A DNA stretch of 64,000 nt from Burkholderia cenocepacia. GTDB taxonomy: Bacteria; Pseudomonadota; Gammaproteobacteria; Burkholderiales; Burkholderiaceae. The DNA lies in the NCBI RefSeq assembly GCF_900446215.1, contig NZ_UAQZ01000001.1:1364001-1428000 (forward strand), written 5' to 3'. The position numbers were made by a program, and so were the translations under genes. Below, piece after piece: positions 28,406 to 37,515 of the stretch (within the stretch, counting starts at the first letter, position 1; each line of letters starts with the position of its first letter). The notes below the pieces were generated by a model. It was not told the origin of the DNA and made no database searches. It was given only the letters and a program-made list of their open reading frames with translations.

Positions 28406-29122
28406 ATGATCAAGTGTTTTGCGCTGCCGTCCGCGCTCGCCCTGCTGTTCTCGGGCGCCGCTTTCGCCGATACCGTCGCCGCACCGGAGACGAAGAAAAC
28501 CGCTGACGCGGGCGACGCCGGCTACTACGCGACAGGCCGCGTCATCGGCGCGTTCGACAACGCGGTGAACATGGAGCTGACGAGCCCGCGCGTCGCGAGC
28601 CGCGTCGGCGGCCCCGAGACCGGTTCGAACGTCACCGGCTCGCTCGGCCTCGGCTACCAGTTCGGCAACGGCTGGCGCGCGGAAGGCGAATACGTGTTCA
28701 AGCGCACCAACAACTTCACCAGCTATTGGGCGCCGTTCGACGCGAACGCGAACGAATTCCACGTGTCGGCGCAGCGGCTGATGCTGAACGGCTACAAGGA
28801 TTTCGACCTCGGCCGCGGCTTCTCCGTGTACGGCACGCTCGGCATCGGTGTCGCGATCGTGTCGGCCGACGGCTGGCAGACCAACGATACGCGCCGCTTC
28901 GCGTCGAAGACGCAGACGAACCTCGCGTATTCGGCCGGTGCCGGCGTGAGTTACGCGATCAACAAGCGCTTCTCGATCGACCTTGGGTATCGCTATGTCG
29001 ACATGGGCAACATCGAGACCGGCTTCAACACGTTCGCGAACCGCATCAACGCGCGTGACGAACAGTTGAAGTCGAAGCTGTCTTCGAACGAAGTGTTCAT
29101 CGGCCTGCGTGGTCGGTTCTGA
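28406..29122 (+). CDS. Outer-membrane beta-barrel protein
   Basis: Starting at the ATG at 28406, the 238-residue protein has a clear signal peptide (MIKCFALPSALALLFSGAAF, then A and the cleavage region). A series of alternating amphipathic strands follows (GLGYQFGNGWRAEGEYVFKR, GAGVSYAINKRFSIDLGYRY), ending GLRGRF with terminal Phe, the outer-membrane assembly signal. It resembles the small 8-strand OmpW/Opa-like porin family. The upstream ATG at 28358 would add 16 non-signal residues and is unlikely. It follows a two-component pair, so its expression may respond to that system. Confidence 0.85.
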   Translation: MIKCFALPSALALLFSGAAFADTVAAPETKKTADAGDAGYYATGRVIGAFDNAVNMELTSPRVASRVGGPETGSNVTGSLGLGYQFGNGWRAEGEYVFKRTNNFTSYWAPFDANANEFHVSAQRLMLNGYKDFDLGRGFSVYGTLGIGVAIVSADGWQTNDTRRFASKTQTNLAYSAGAGVSYAINKRFSIDLGYRYVDMGNIETGFNTFANRINARDEQLKSKLSSNEVFIGLRGRF

Positions 29123-29458
29123 CGGACGAACGGGAGGGTGCGCTTCACGGTGACGGACCCCACGCCGCACGACCACGTGCCGCTGCTGTGTTCGCCGTGG
29201 TACGTGTCGACGTATCGCGGCAGTTGAACGGTCGACGGACGGTGCGAGGGCGCGAAGGCTCGAGCCAGGCTCGCGCGGGGAGGCGTCGTCCGTCCGGCCG
29301 CCCGGACACGGGTAGGACCAGGCTGACCGCCGTATCGGACTGAAGGTGACGCAGTCCGATTTACCGGAACCGGGGCGACGGCGATACTCGGAGCCATTCG
29401 TTCAACTACGGGAGCACGGATTGCCGCGGCGGATGTCGCGCAATGCGTCGTCGACATC
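29123..29458. other. Intergenic region without recognisable feature
   Basis: No supported ORF, terminator or repeat was found between the beta-barrel gene and the next hypothetical gene. Short shadow frames only. Confidence 0.6.
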
Positions 29459-30466
29459 ATGAGCATGCAGGACATCACCGGGCATTACGCGATTCCGCTC
29501 GTGCATCCGTTCTCGGATGTGCCGCCGCCGTACGGCCGGCGACGCCGGCCGTTCGTGGCGAGCCGGCGGGCGCGGCAACTCGTGTTCGATATCCACGGCG
29601 CGCCGCGCATGCCGGCGCCCGCGGAGGACGGCGGCGGCGTCGCCAAGGCTGCGCGACCCGCCAAGGTCGTGCGCGCGGCCGACTTCGGCTCCGACAACCG
29701 CGCGTGGGTGCGCCCGCATCCGCTGCGGCGCCGCTGGCGGCTCACGCTGATGGCGTGCGCGCTGTTCGGCGCGACGTGCATCCTCGCGACGCATCTGGTC
29801 GACGAGCGTCAGCACGCGGCCGAGCACGACGCGGCTTATTCCGCGGCGGTCACGGCTGCACCGACGGCGGCCGTCGCGGCGACGGAAGTTGCGCGGGCGA
29901 CCGGCCGGCCGGCGGAAGTCGCGATCGTGCGGGCGGATCGTGCGGCACCGACGGATGCGCAGATGAAGGCGGCCGCGACGGTCGTGGCGGAAACCGCGTC
30001 GGCGGAAGCGCGCGCGTTGCACGTCGCGGGTAGCGGGTCGGCGGGCGAGCCGGTGGCCGTTGCGATGGCGGTCGCGTCGAATGCCGTCGTCGCGGAAGCT
30101 GCGGCGCCGCGTGCCGATCGGGGATCGTCCGCGCGCAAGCCCGTTGCGGTGGCGGGGGCGCGGCCGGCGGCGAAATCCGCGGGGGCGTCGCGCGGCAACG
30201 CGGTGCGTCAGGCCGGAGCGAATGCGTCTGCCGCGCAACGTGCGGTGACTGCAGCGCGCGGTGCGACGCCGCATGCGCAGCCGGCGGCCCGCGCGGCCGA
30301 TACGCCGACGACCGCACCGGTATCGAGTTCGGCCCAGGCCGTCGGCATGACGGCCGCGGAGTTCACGCAATGGCTCGCCGCGACGCGCGATACGTCGCGG
30401 TCGACCGCGGGCGGCACCGATCTCACGGTCGAGTTGCCGAGTCATACGCGGTTGATCCCGCGCTGA
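29459..30466 (+). CDS. Hypothetical Ala-rich single-pass membrane protein
   Basis: The 335-residue ORF starts MSMQDITGHYAIPLVHPFSD. Residues 1-95 are basic and Pro-rich. One hydrophobic segment (LTLMACALFGATCILATHLV, about 95-115) is followed by about 200 low-complexity Ala/Val/Thr residues and a conserved-looking tail (GMTAAEFTQWLAATRDTSRS). The layout suggests an inner-membrane anchor with a periplasmic flexible domain. No family is recognised. The stretch has strong third-position GC as expected for coding DNA, but the low complexity leaves some doubt. Confidence 0.6.
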   Translation: MSMQDITGHYAIPLVHPFSDVPPPYGRRRRPFVASRRARQLVFDIHGAPRMPAPAEDGGGVAKAARPAKVVRAADFGSDNRAWVRPHPLRRRWRLTLMACALFGATCILATHLVDERQHAAEHDAAYSAAVTAAPTAAVAATEVARATGRPAEVAIVRADRAAPTDAQMKAAATVVAETASAEARALHVAGSGSAGEPVAVAMAVASNAVVAEAAAPRADRGSSARKPVAVAGARPAAKSAGASRGNAVRQAGANASAAQRAVTAARGATPHAQPAARAADTPTTAPVSSSAQAVGMTAAEFTQWLAATRDTSRSTAGGTDLTVELPSHTRLIPR

Positions 30467-30547
30467 TTGGCGGGCGTTACGCGCGTCGCCTCGTGTCGAC
30501 GGACGGACCTCCCGCGACGCCGGACATCGGCGTCGCTTCCCCGGTTT

Positions 30548-30575
30548 CCATATTTCGACTATTATCGAAATATGG
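30548..30575 (+). promoter_or_regulatory. ArsR operator overlapping the arsR start codon
   Basis: A perfect 11-bp inverted repeat CCATATTTCGA-N6-TCGAAATATGG. Its right arm contains the arsR ATG at 30572. ArsR repressors usually bind such AT-rich dyads and release them on arsenite binding. Confidence 0.75.
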
Positions 30576-30919
30576 AAACGAACGAAACCATTGCCGCGCT
30601 CGCGGCGCTCGCGCATGAATCCCGCCTCGCGGTTTTCCGCGCGCTCGTGCAGGCTGGGCCGCAAGGCATGCCGGCCGGCCAGATCGCGACGCTGCTCGAC
30701 GTGCCGCCGTCGTCGCTGTCCTTTCATTTGAAGGAACTCGCGCATGCGCAGCTCGTGACGAGTCGCCAGGAAGGCCGCTTCGTGTTCTATGGCGCGAACT
30801 TCGACACGATGAACGGGCTGCTGGGCTATCTCACGGAAAACTGTTGCGGCGGCAATCCGTGCTCGCCGGTGTCCGTCTGTTCGCCTTCCGGAAAGATCAA
30901 CCGCACGCGTCGATCCTGA
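30572..30919 (+). CDS. arsR: ArsR-family arsenic-responsive repressor
   Basis: The 115-residue winged-helix protein matches ArsR proteins from its start (AALAALAHESRLAVFRALVQ) and has the DNA-binding helix LLDVPPSSLSFHLKELAHAQ. Near the C-terminus NCCGGNPC provides a vicinal Cys pair plus a third Cys, the arsenite-sensing arrangement known from Acidithiobacillus-type ArsR rather than the helix-located CVC site of E. coli ArsR. No Shine-Dalgarno site is present because the operator dyad occupies the upstream bases; the mRNA may be leaderless. It heads the ars operon and should repress it until As(III) appears. Confidence 0.92.
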   Translation: METNETIAALAALAHESRLAVFRALVQAGPQGMPAGQIATLLDVPPSSLSFHLKELAHAQLVTSRQEGRFVFYGANFDTMNGLLGYLTENCCGGNPCSPVSVCSPSGKINRTRRS

Positions 30920-30941
30920 CGCGCATTCGCGTGCCCCGCCC

Positions 30942-31436
30942 ATGACCACGAACGTCCTGATCCTCTGTACCCACAACTCCGCGCGCAGCGTCCTATCGGA
31001 AGGCATGCTCAATCACTGGGCCGCGAAGCTCGGCAAGGAGGTGCGCGCCTACAGCGCGGGCAGCGCGCCGAGCGGCCGCCTGAATCCGTTCGCGCTGGAA
31101 GCCCTGACGAACGCCGGTGTCGACGTCCGCGGCTGTCGCAGCAAAAGCTGGGACGAATTCGTCGGCGACGGCGCGCCGGAAATGCGCGTCGTCATCACGG
31201 TGTGCGACAGCGCGGCGTCCGAGGCGTGCCCGTACTGGCCCGGCAGTCCCGTCAAGGTACATTGGGGCTACGCCGATCCGTCGAACGCGACGGGCGGCGA
31301 CGACGGCAAGCGTCTCGCCTTCGAACTGACACGCCAGGCGATCGGCTATCGGATGCTGCAGTTGCTCGCGCTCCCGCTCGATAGCATGAGCGACGACGCA
31401 TTGCGGGCGGCGCTGATCGAGATTTCGCGACACTGA
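30942..31436 (+). CDS. arsC: Arsenate reductase, LMW-phosphatase type
   Basis: The 164-residue protein begins with the CX5R loop CTHNSARS (Cys9 to Arg15) on a beta-loop-alpha typical of low-molecular-weight tyrosine phosphatase folds. Further Cys occur at VITVCDSAASEACPYWPG. This class reduces As(V) to As(III) in the cytoplasm, usually coupled to thioredoxin or glutaredoxin. It lies 22 bases after arsR and before the As(III) pump, giving the expected reduce-then-export order. Confidence 0.93.
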   Translation: MTTNVLILCTHNSARSVLSEGMLNHWAAKLGKEVRAYSAGSAPSGRLNPFALEALTNAGVDVRGCRSKSWDEFVGDGAPEMRVVITVCDSAASEACPYWPGSPVKVHWGYADPSNATGGDDGKRLAFELTRQAIGYRMLQLLALPLDSMSDDALRAALIEISRH

Positions 31437-31500
31437 TCGCGCACCGGGCCGCGCGCAGGAACGCACATCCGCCCACGACTTCAAGACCCACCCTCGTCCG

Positions 31501-32598
31501 ATGAATACGTCCAACGTCACGCCGCCCGGCAACGCGGTCGCGAACCCCGCCATCAATTTCTTCGAACGCTACCTGAGCGTCTGGGTGGCGCTGTGCATCG
31601 TTGCGGGCATTGCGCTCGGCCAGGCGCTGCCCGGCCCGTTCCAGGCGGTCGGCCGGATGGCGTACGCGCAGGTCAATCTGCCGGTCGGGCTGCTGATCTG
31701 GGTGATGATCGTCCCGATGCTCGTCAAGGTCGACTTCGGCGCGTTGCACGACGTGCGTCGACACGCGAAAGGCATCGGCGTCACGCTCGTCGTGAACTGG
31801 CTCGTCAAGCCGTTCTCGATGGCGTTCCTCGGCTGGCTGTTCATCCGCCACCTGTTCGCACCGCTGCTGCCGGCGGACCAGATCGACAGCTATATCGCCG
31901 GGCTGATCCTGCTGGCGGCCGCGCCGTGCACGGCGATGGTGTTCGTGTGGAGCCGGCTGACGGGCGGCGATCCGCTGTTCACGTTGTCGCAGGTCGCGCT
32001 GAACGATAGCATCATGGTGATCGCGTTCGCGCCGCTGGTCGGCCTGCTGCTGGGGATGTCGGCCATCACGGTGCCGTGGGCGACGCTGCTCACGTCGGTC
32101 GTGCTCTACATCGTCATGCCGGTGATCCTCGCGCAGATGCTGCGCAAGCGGTTGCTCGCGAAGGGCCCGACTGCGTTCGATGCCGCGATGACGAGAATCG
32201 GCCCGTGGTCGATCGCCGCGCTGCTCGCCACGCTCGTGCTGCTGTTCGCGTTCCAGGGCGAAGCGATCCTGAAGCAGCCGCTGGTGATCGCGCTGCTCGC
32301 GGTGCCGATCCTGATCCAGGTGTTCTTCAGTTCCGCGCTCGCGTACGGGCTCAATCGCGCGGTCGGCGAACAGCACGACATCGCTTGCCCGTCGGCGCTG
32401 ATCGGCGCATCCAATTTTTTCGAACTGGCGGTCGCGGCCGCGATCAGCCTGTTCGGTTTTCATTCCGGCGCGGCGCTGGCCACCGTCGTCGGCGTGCTGA
32501 TCGAGGTGCCGGTGATGTTGCTGGTCGTGCGCCTCGTCAACCGGTCGAAGGGCTGGTACGAGTGCCGGGCTCGAGATCACGGAAGAACCGACCCATGA
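31501..32598 (+). CDS. arsB: ACR3-family arsenite efflux permease
   Basis: The 365-residue polytopic membrane protein has about ten hydrophobic segments. It carries the ACR3 signature region [20 protein letters not shown] with the conserved essential Cys, and [20 protein letters not shown] near the end. It belongs to the bile/arsenite/riboflavin transporter superfamily rather than to the E. coli ArsB type. It exports As(III) using the proton gradient. The stop codon overlaps the next start (ATGA), so arsH is translationally coupled. Confidence 0.94.
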   Translation: MNTSNVTPPGNAVANPAINFFERYLSVWVALCIVAGIALGQALPGPFQAVGRMAYAQVNLPVGLLIWVMIVPMLVKVDFGALHDVRRHAKGIGVTLVVNWLVKPFSMAFLGWLFIRHLFAPLLPADQIDSYIAGLILLAAAPCTAMVFVWSRLTGGDPLFTLSQVALNDSIMVIAFAPLVGLLLGMSAITVPWATLLTSVVLYIVMPVILAQMLRKRLLAKGPTAFDAAMTRIGPWSIAALLATLVLLFAFQGEAILKQPLVIALLAVPILIQVFFSSALAYGLNRAVGEQHDIACPSALIGASNFFELAVAAAISLFGFHSGAALATVVGVLIEVPVMLLVVRLVNRSKGWYECRARDHGRTDP

Positions 32599-33317
32599 AC
32601 GACTATCTGAACGACCTGCCGCAACTCGACGCCGAACTGTTCCGTGTGCCGGACGGTGCTCGACTGCGGCCTGCGGTGCTATCCACTCATGCGCCGCGGT
32701 TCCTGCTGCTGTACGGCTCGCTGCGCGAACGTTCGTTCAGTCGCCTGCTGGTCGAGGAAGCCGCGCGCCTGCTCGCGGCGATGGGCGCCGAAGTGCGCGT
32801 GTTCAATCCGAGCGGCCTGCCGCTGCCCGACGACGCGCCCGACAGTCATCCGAAAGTGGTCGAGCTGCGTGAGCTCGTGATGTGGTCGGAAGGGATGGTG
32901 TGGTGTTCGCCGGAACGGCACGGCGCGATGACCGGGATCATGAAAGCGCAGATCGACTGGATTCCGTTGTCGGCCGGTGCCGTGCGCCCGACGCAGGGCA
33001 AGACGCTCGCGGTGATGCAGGTGAGCGGCGGCTCTCAGTCGTTCAACGCGGTGAACCAGCTCCGCGTGCTCGGGCGCTGGATGCGCATGCTGACCATCCC
33101 GAACCAGTCGTCGGTGGCCAAGGCGTTCATGGAATTCGACGAGGCGGGGCGGATGAAGCCGTCCGCGTATTTCGATCGCGTCGTGGACGTGATGGAAGAA
33201 CTGATGAAGTTCACGCTGCTCACGCGTGACGTCGGCCCCTATCTGGTCGACCGGTATAGCGAGCGCAAGGAAAGCGCGCAGGCGCTGTCGCAGCGGGTCA
33301 ATCAACGCAGTATCTGA
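32595..33317 (+). CDS. arsH: ArsH, NADPH-dependent FMN reductase-like
   Basis: The 240-residue flavodoxin-like protein has the FMN phosphate loop [13 protein letters not shown] and the ArsH signatures [17 protein letters not shown] and [16 protein letters not shown]. Known ArsH proteins are NADPH:FMN oxidoreductases that oxidise trivalent organoarsenicals and give resistance to methylated arsenic. It is the last gene of the ars operon. Confidence 0.94.
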   Translation: MNDYLNDLPQLDAELFRVPDGARLRPAVLSTHAPRFLLLYGSLRERSFSRLLVEEAARLLAAMGAEVRVFNPSGLPLPDDAPDSHPKVVELRELVMWSEGMVWCSPERHGAMTGIMKAQIDWIPLSAGAVRPTQGKTLAVMQVSGGSQSFNAVNQLRVLGRWMRMLTIPNQSSVAKAFMEFDEAGRMKPSAYFDRVVDVMEELMKFTLLTRDVGPYLVDRYSERKESAQALSQRVNQRSI

Positions 33318-33505
33318 GCGGATGGATGCACCGGGGCGCGATGTCGCTCCGCGGTGCAGGCGGGCGTCGGCGTATCCGGCGATGGGTCCGTGGCGCGTGC
33401 AAAATCAGACTCGACTGATTCCCTTCCCGGTTCACATTCCTGACAATTCAGTTTCTGCGGCCCGGCATACCCCCGTGTGCCGGATCATGGAGATATCTCC
33501 TCTTC

Positions 33506-33536
33506 GCGGCCGGTCGTCTCGACTGGCCGCTTTTTT
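33506..33536 (+). terminator. Rho-independent terminator between arsH and marC
   Basis: GCGGCCGGTC and GACTGGCCGC form a 10-bp stem with one G-T pair, followed by six T. It lies 190 bases after arsH and only 33 bases before the marC start, so it may end the ars transcript or act as a leader attenuator for marC. The rest of 33318-33505 holds nothing recognisable. Confidence 0.8.
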
Positions 33537-33568
33537 ATTCCCGTTCGTTACCGGAGAGCACGATCGCG

Positions 33569-34240
33569 ATGCAGCTCGACCGCCTGATCCCTGAAATCCT
33601 GTTCGGCTTCACGGGCCTGATCGGCATCATCAACCCGTTCGGCATGGCGTTCGTGTTTCTCGAACGCACGCAATCGCTGAGCGAAGCAGAGCGCGCGATC
33701 CTGTCGAAGCAGTTGGCGGCGAACGTATTCTTCACGCTGCTCGTGATCTTCTTCGTCGGCGCACCGGTGCTGAACTTCTTCGGGATCTCGATGGAGGCAC
33801 TGCGGATCGGCGGCGGCTTCGCGGTGGCGGTGGCTGGCTGGTCGATGCTGAATGCGCCGGACGTCCCGGCCGGCGGCGACGTGGCCGCGCACGGCGACGA
33901 CTTGCAGAAGCTGATGTCGCGCGGGTTCTTTCCGCTGACAGTGCCGCTGACGATCGGCCCCGGCTCGATCGCGGCCGGCATCGCGCTGCATGCCAATCGC
34001 GCGCATACGGCGAGCGACTATCTGCTGTCGGGCGTCGTGTCGGTGGCGGTCGCGGCGCTTGTCGCGTTCGCGATCTGGCAGATCTACAGCCGCGCGACGA
34101 CGCTCGCGCGTTATCTCGGCAGCGAAGGGACAAAGGTCGCGATGCGCGTGTCCGCGTTCCTGCTGCTGTGCGTGGGCGTGCAGATCATGCTGACCGGGTT
34201 GGCCGCGTTCGTGCAGATGCTGGGCGGGCAGGCGGGGTGA
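33569..34240 (+). CDS. MarC-family integral membrane protein
   Basis: The 223-residue protein has six predicted hydrophobic segments and the family features GLIGIINPFGMAFVF at the start and FFPLTVPLTIGPGSIAAGI in the middle. The MarC/UPF0056 family is conserved, but its transport substrate is not established; the old link to multiple antibiotic resistance was withdrawn. It starts just after a terminator and is followed by a convergent potassium-channel gene with about 115 featureless bases between them. Confidence 0.9.
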   Translation: MQLDRLIPEILFGFTGLIGIINPFGMAFVFLERTQSLSEAERAILSKQLAANVFFTLLVIFFVGAPVLNFFGISMEALRIGGGFAVAVAGWSMLNAPDVPAGGDVAAHGDDLQKLMSRGFFPLTVPLTIGPGSIAAGIALHANRAHTASDYLLSGVVSVAVAALVAFAIWQIYSRATTLARYLGSEGTKVAMRVSAFLLLCVGVQIMLTGLAAFVQMLGGQAG

Positions 34241-34355
34241 GCGGCGAGCGCGACCGCGGCCTGCGTCGACACGCTGTTGATGAAGCCGCTCGATGCGTCC
34301 GGTGTCGGCCAGTGGCGAGGGATGCCGAATAGGACGGCGCTTATTCTTGCCCTGG

Positions 34356-35222
34356 CTATCGTGCGTCGCGGCCTTTGGCGGGCACGCTGCCGTGCGCATG
34401 GGTATCCGGCGCACGTTGCACCGGAAGCGTGACGCCGCAATGCGGACAGCACGGCCTGTCTCCATCGGCCGGTCGCGCGTTTGCCCTATTGCGCTCCATT
34501 GCCGAAGCAACCAGCTCCGCGCCCATGATCCCGGTCGGAAACGCGATGATCCCGTAGCCGAGCAGGATCGCGCACGACGTGATCAGCCGGCCGAGCGGTG
34601 TGACGGGCGTCAGATCGCCATAGCCGGTCGTGCTCATCGTCACGGCCGCCCAGTAGACGCCCACCGGAATGCTCGTGATCCCGTGCTCCGGCCCTTCGAC
34701 GAGAAAGATTACCGTGCCGAGAATCACGACGAGCACGAACATCCCGCCGATGAACACGAAGATCTTGCGTCGCGCGCGCGTGAGGGCTCGGATCAGCAAC
34801 TGCCCCTCCTCGAGATAGATCGACAGCCCGAGGATGCGGAACACGCGCAGCAGCCGCAGCAGCCGCACATCGATCAGCGCGTGCAGGCCGGGGAAGAAGA
34901 ACGCGAGATAGGTCGGCAGCACCGACACGAGATCGACGATGCCGAAGAAGCTGCGCGCATACGCGGCCGGCTTTCTCGCGGTGCAAAGGCGCAGCAGGTA
35001 TTCGGCCGAGAACAGCAGCGTGAACGCCCACTCGGCCGCGTAGAGGGCGTGTCCGTATTGCGCGTGCAGCGCCTGCACGCTGTCGGCCATCACGACGAGC
35101 ACGCTCGCGACAATCAGCGCGAGCACCGCGATGTCGAGCTTGCGCAGGAACGAAGGGCGGCGCGCGACATGCGTGAGGACACCGCGCGCCGTATCGAAGG
35201 AGGACTGGATCAGCGAAATCAT
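34356..35222 (-). CDS. Voltage-gated-type potassium channel with zinc-ribbon tail
   Basis: From the ATG at 35222 the protein has 288 residues. Four voltage-sensor-like helices precede the pore; the fourth has regularly spaced arginines (DVRLLRLLRVFRIL). The pore domain has the selectivity filter TMSTTGYGD and a final helix. A short cytoplasmic tail holds CCPHCG, a possible zinc-binding knuckle. This is the KvAP/Kch-like bacterial channel architecture. The frame extends 12 codons upstream to 35258 without a better start. Role: potassium conductance across the inner membrane. Confidence 0.88.
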   Translation of the reverse strand: MISLIQSSFDTARGVLTHVARRPSFLRKLDIAVLALIVASVLVVMADSVQALHAQYGHALYAAEWAFTLLFSAEYLLRLCTARKPAAYARSFFGIVDLVSVLPTYLAFFFPGLHALIDVRLLRLLRVFRILGLSIYLEEGQLLIRALTRARRKIFVFIGGMFVLVVILGTVIFLVEGPEHGITSIPVGVYWAAVTMSTTGYGDLTPVTPLGRLITSCAILLGYGIIAFPTGIMGAELVASAMERNRANARPADGDRPCCPHCGVTLPVQRAPDTHAHGSVPAKGRDAR

Positions 35223-35546
35223 GCGCCCGAGTGTACGAGCCGCGTATCGCCGGGCCAATCGGACCTGTCCGATATGAGCTGGCCGATCTTCTCTCGTGCC
35301 CTGTTTATAGGAATGCGCCGCAAGCCATCAAGGTTGACGCAATGGCGCGTCTCGAGTGGGTGCCGCCCAGCCTATCAGTGCCGTTCTAAGTCTTTAACGC
35401 ATGTGCTTCGCAAATTTGCAGGGGCCGTATCAATGCGTTGAGCGTTGTCCTGAGACGTTGTGCGCTGTGCCCGCTCAATGGAACTGATGTTGTCCTGCTC
35501 GCATGACATGAGGCGGGATGGAAAACCACGCGGTGTCCCTCTAGAC
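35223..35546. other. Intergenic region, possible island boundary
   Basis: No ORF, tRNA or repeat is recognisable. Base composition drops here relative to the left side, and genes to the right look acquired. No attachment site could be identified. Confidence 0.4.
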
Positions 35547-35843
35547 CTATTCGATCAGGAATCGCTCGCGTTTTTTTCCCTTGATCCAGCCGGGTTCGCG
35601 ACCGCGGCCACTCCACGTCGCGCCTGTTTTCGGATCGCGATACCGGGCCGGGATACGACCTTGGGCGACCTGCGTGGCGGATGCGCTGCGCCGACGCCCA
35701 AAGATCTGCTCGGGAGTCAGCGCGTATTCGGCCACACGCGCGCGAACTTCCGCGAGAACGATGTCAAGCTCAGCCAGGCGAGCCTGTTCTGCTTGCTGTC
35801 TGAGCTGTTCAGCTTGCGCCTTCAATTCGAGATATGTTGGCAT
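35547..35843 (-). CDS. H-NS-like nucleoid protein
   Basis: Starting from the ATG at 35843, preceded by GGAGT, the protein has 98 residues. Residues 3-45 form a charged coiled coil (ELKAQAEQLRQQAEQARLAE), the oligomerisation part. The C-terminus has YRDPKTGATWSGRGREPGWI, the H-NS DNA-binding signature. It is the short Burkholderia/Ralstonia form of H-NS. Such proteins bind AT-rich DNA and silence acquired genes. Its position at the edge of a lower-GC quorum-sensing island suggests it came with the island or controls it (inference). The upstream frame to 36056 is not a credible extension. Confidence 0.92.
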   Translation of the reverse strand: MPTYLELKAQAEQLRQQAEQARLAELDIVLAEVRARVAEYALTPEQIFGRRRSASATQVAQGRIPARYRDPKTGATWSGRGREPGWIKGKKRERFLIE

Positions 35844-36173
35844 CGAATCGACTCCTATCGGATGAGCTCGCGTCGCAATTGAAAAGATCGGCGCGTACGG
35901 CCGATTAAACCGGCTTGCGAAAGCGGGGGTGCGTGCATTCGAATGAATTGTCGCGGAAAACCTCATGCTTCTGACCTCCATAGTCTCGTAGTTGACGACG
36001 CATCGTTCCGCAGCAAACACTGCATCGGTGCACCGGCGAACGATATGCGGCGACATTGCAATCGATTGCGTAGCGATTGAGTTGGTTTTTGCGCGCGGTG
36101 TTACCGCTTTTGAGTAGGTTGATCCCGGCGCGGCTCAGTGCCGAGGTGATCATGGTCGTGAAGAGGTGAACGC
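35844..36173. other. Intergenic region between divergent H-NS-like and hypothetical genes
   Basis: This divergent promoter region is more AT-rich than its neighbours. A small inverted repeat ATCGGC/GCCGAT lies near 35886. No gene is supported. Confidence 0.5.
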
Positions 36174-36734
36174 ATGGAACGCCCCGAGAAGGCTGACTAT
36201 ACGAATGAGCGGTATACGCTGGCGCCCGACGAATGCTCGGCGCTGCAAGCGCGCGTGCGGCGAGCAGAGCAGGAAGTCGGTCGATTGCACAACCGCCTTG
36301 AGCTGAAGACCCGGGAATTGGCTAATCTGACCCGTGCAATTGTCAATTCTTCCGTCAGCCATTGCGATGTCGAGATGCGATTGCAACGTGAGCTTCGGGC
36401 GGTGTGCACGGGCTTGGGCGGCGCCACAATGCCAATGTCTGGTTTGCCCACGCAAGCTGATTTGCCCGGCAAGCTCGTCACGGTCGAATTGCCTTATACG
36501 ACCACGATCTTGGGCGTGTTGTTCGAGAACATGTTCACGTTTTGGGCCGATTGCGATCCTCGACGCCTGCCAAAATCGTCGACCGTGGCGCGCGCCATCG
36601 ACGAGCGCCTTGGGTTTTCTGCTCAGGCCAATGGCGAAGCATCGCGTACTGCTCAGGCGTATGCGTCCGTGATTCGGCCGGACTGGGTGAAAGATGCCGA
36701 TCGCCGACATCATCGCGCGGGCCCGCGCATGTAG
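36174..36734 (+). CDS. Hypothetical protein with N-terminal coiled coil
   Basis: The 186-residue ORF is preceded by GAAGAGGTGAACGC, a reasonable ribosome site. Residues 20-55 look coiled coil (ALQARVRRAEQEVGRLHNRL). A middle hydrophobic segment follows (TVELPYTTTILGVLFENMFT), then a basic tail. No family is recognised. The plus frame is preferred over a similar-length minus frame (36150-36713) because of the ribosome site and plausible residue composition. It lies next to the AHL synthase gene in convergent orientation. Confidence 0.55.
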   Translation: MERPEKADYTNERYTLAPDECSALQARVRRAEQEVGRLHNRLELKTRELANLTRAIVNSSVSHCDVEMRLQRELRAVCTGLGGATMPMSGLPTQADLPGKLVTVELPYTTTILGVLFENMFTFWADCDPRRLPKSSTVARAIDERLGFSAQANGEASRTAQAYASVIRPDWVKDADRRHHRAGPRM

Positions 36735-36832
36735 CGGGTTCGCGCAGAGCGGGTGTGTTCAAACGCGGCGCGGCGCGGAATCTCGCCGAGATGCCGCGTC
36801 AGTTTCTGCTCCGAAGCGGTGTTTGGCACCGG

Positions 36833-36857
36833 CCAGCGGCCTGTCAATGGCCGCTGG
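36833..36857 (-). terminator. Hairpin downstream of luxI
   Basis: CCAGCGGCC and GGCCGCTGG form a 9-bp stem with a 7-base loop, about 35 bases after the luxI stop on the minus strand. There is no T-run. Confidence 0.45.
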
Positions 36858-36891
36858 TATCGGGCGGTGGCACTGACATCGAAAGTGCCGC

Positions 36892-37515
36892 TCACGTGGC
36901 ATGGGCGCCGAGCCATGTCACGGCGGCCAACAGCTCGTGCGCGTCGCACCCCAGGTTCGTGAACGTCGATCGGGTGATCTCGATTGCACCGATCAGGTAG
37001 GCTGGACGATCTGCGGTTTCGGCAGTGTCGAGGAGTTGGAGCGCCAGACCGCAACGCTGGTAAAGCCGTGCCACGGCGCGCGTCATGGCACCGATGACGC
37101 ATGTGGCGCCCAGTGACGCGGCGATTGCGAGAATCGCTGGAAACAGCTGCATTCCAGTCGATGCGCGCATGGTCGGGTTCGCCCCACAGCGGGCGGCAAA
37201 CCGCGACAGCTCCCAGACCGTGGGCGCGCGTGGCAAGTGCAGCGCCGCTGAAGGCGCGCACAGTGTCTGGAGCAAATACGGCTGTGTGGTCGGTATCAAT
37301 CGTGCACACCCGCAAATGTGCTGAGCTTGATCGACCGAGACAACGTGAATCGTACGACCGCGATCAAATTGATCCCATTCGGTCAGGCTGGTCGCGTCCG
37401 CTCCGGGTAACTGCCAACCCAGTCGACCTACAAACACGTCGTATCGGAACACGCCGAGGCGTCGATGCATCGTGGTTGGCATGTCGTCGAAACTGCCAGC
37501 GAAGATGGATGGCAC
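36892..37515 (-). CDS. LuxI-family acyl-homoserine lactone synthase
   Basis: A GTG at 37515 preceded by GAGGGGAAAATC gives 207 residues and places the conserved residues at canonical LuxI positions: Arg24 and Phe28 (FRYDVF), Trp34, Asp48 and Asp51 (EWDQFD), Arg72 (CARLIPTTQPYLL), Glu102 and Arg105 (WELSRFA). A longer frame from a GTG at 37548 has no ribosome site. Expected reaction: acyl-ACP plus S-adenosylmethionine to acyl-homoserine lactone. The acyl length cannot be read from the sequence. The luxR gene lies 250 bases upstream on the same strand, and a biosynthetic operon precedes both, so this pair probably controls that operon. No convincing lux box was found by eye. Confidence 0.93.
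   Translation of the reverse strand: MPSIFAGSFDDMPTTMHRRLGVFRYDVFVGRLGWQLPGADATSLTEWDQFDRGRTIHVVSVDQAQHICGCARLIPTTQPYLLQTLCAPSAALHLPRAPTVWELSRFAARCGANPTMRASTGMQLFPAILAIAASLGATCVIGAMTRAVARLYQRCGLALQLLDTAETADRPAYLIGAIEITRSTFTNLGCDAHELLAAVTWLGAHAT

Noticed and set aside
31252..32580. A 442-codon minus-strand frame opposite arsC and the arsenite pump
   Set aside because: His/Arg/Asp-rich antisense translation with no domains; the plus-strand ars genes are unambiguous.
35223..35546. tRNA gene or attachment site as an island integration point
   Set aside because: No cloverleaf-like sequence or direct repeat could be found by eye.
36150..36713. Minus-strand frame opposite the hypothetical gene at 36174
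   Set aside because: Of similar length, but it lacks a good ribosome site and has a less protein-like composition; the plus frame was kept with moderate confidence.
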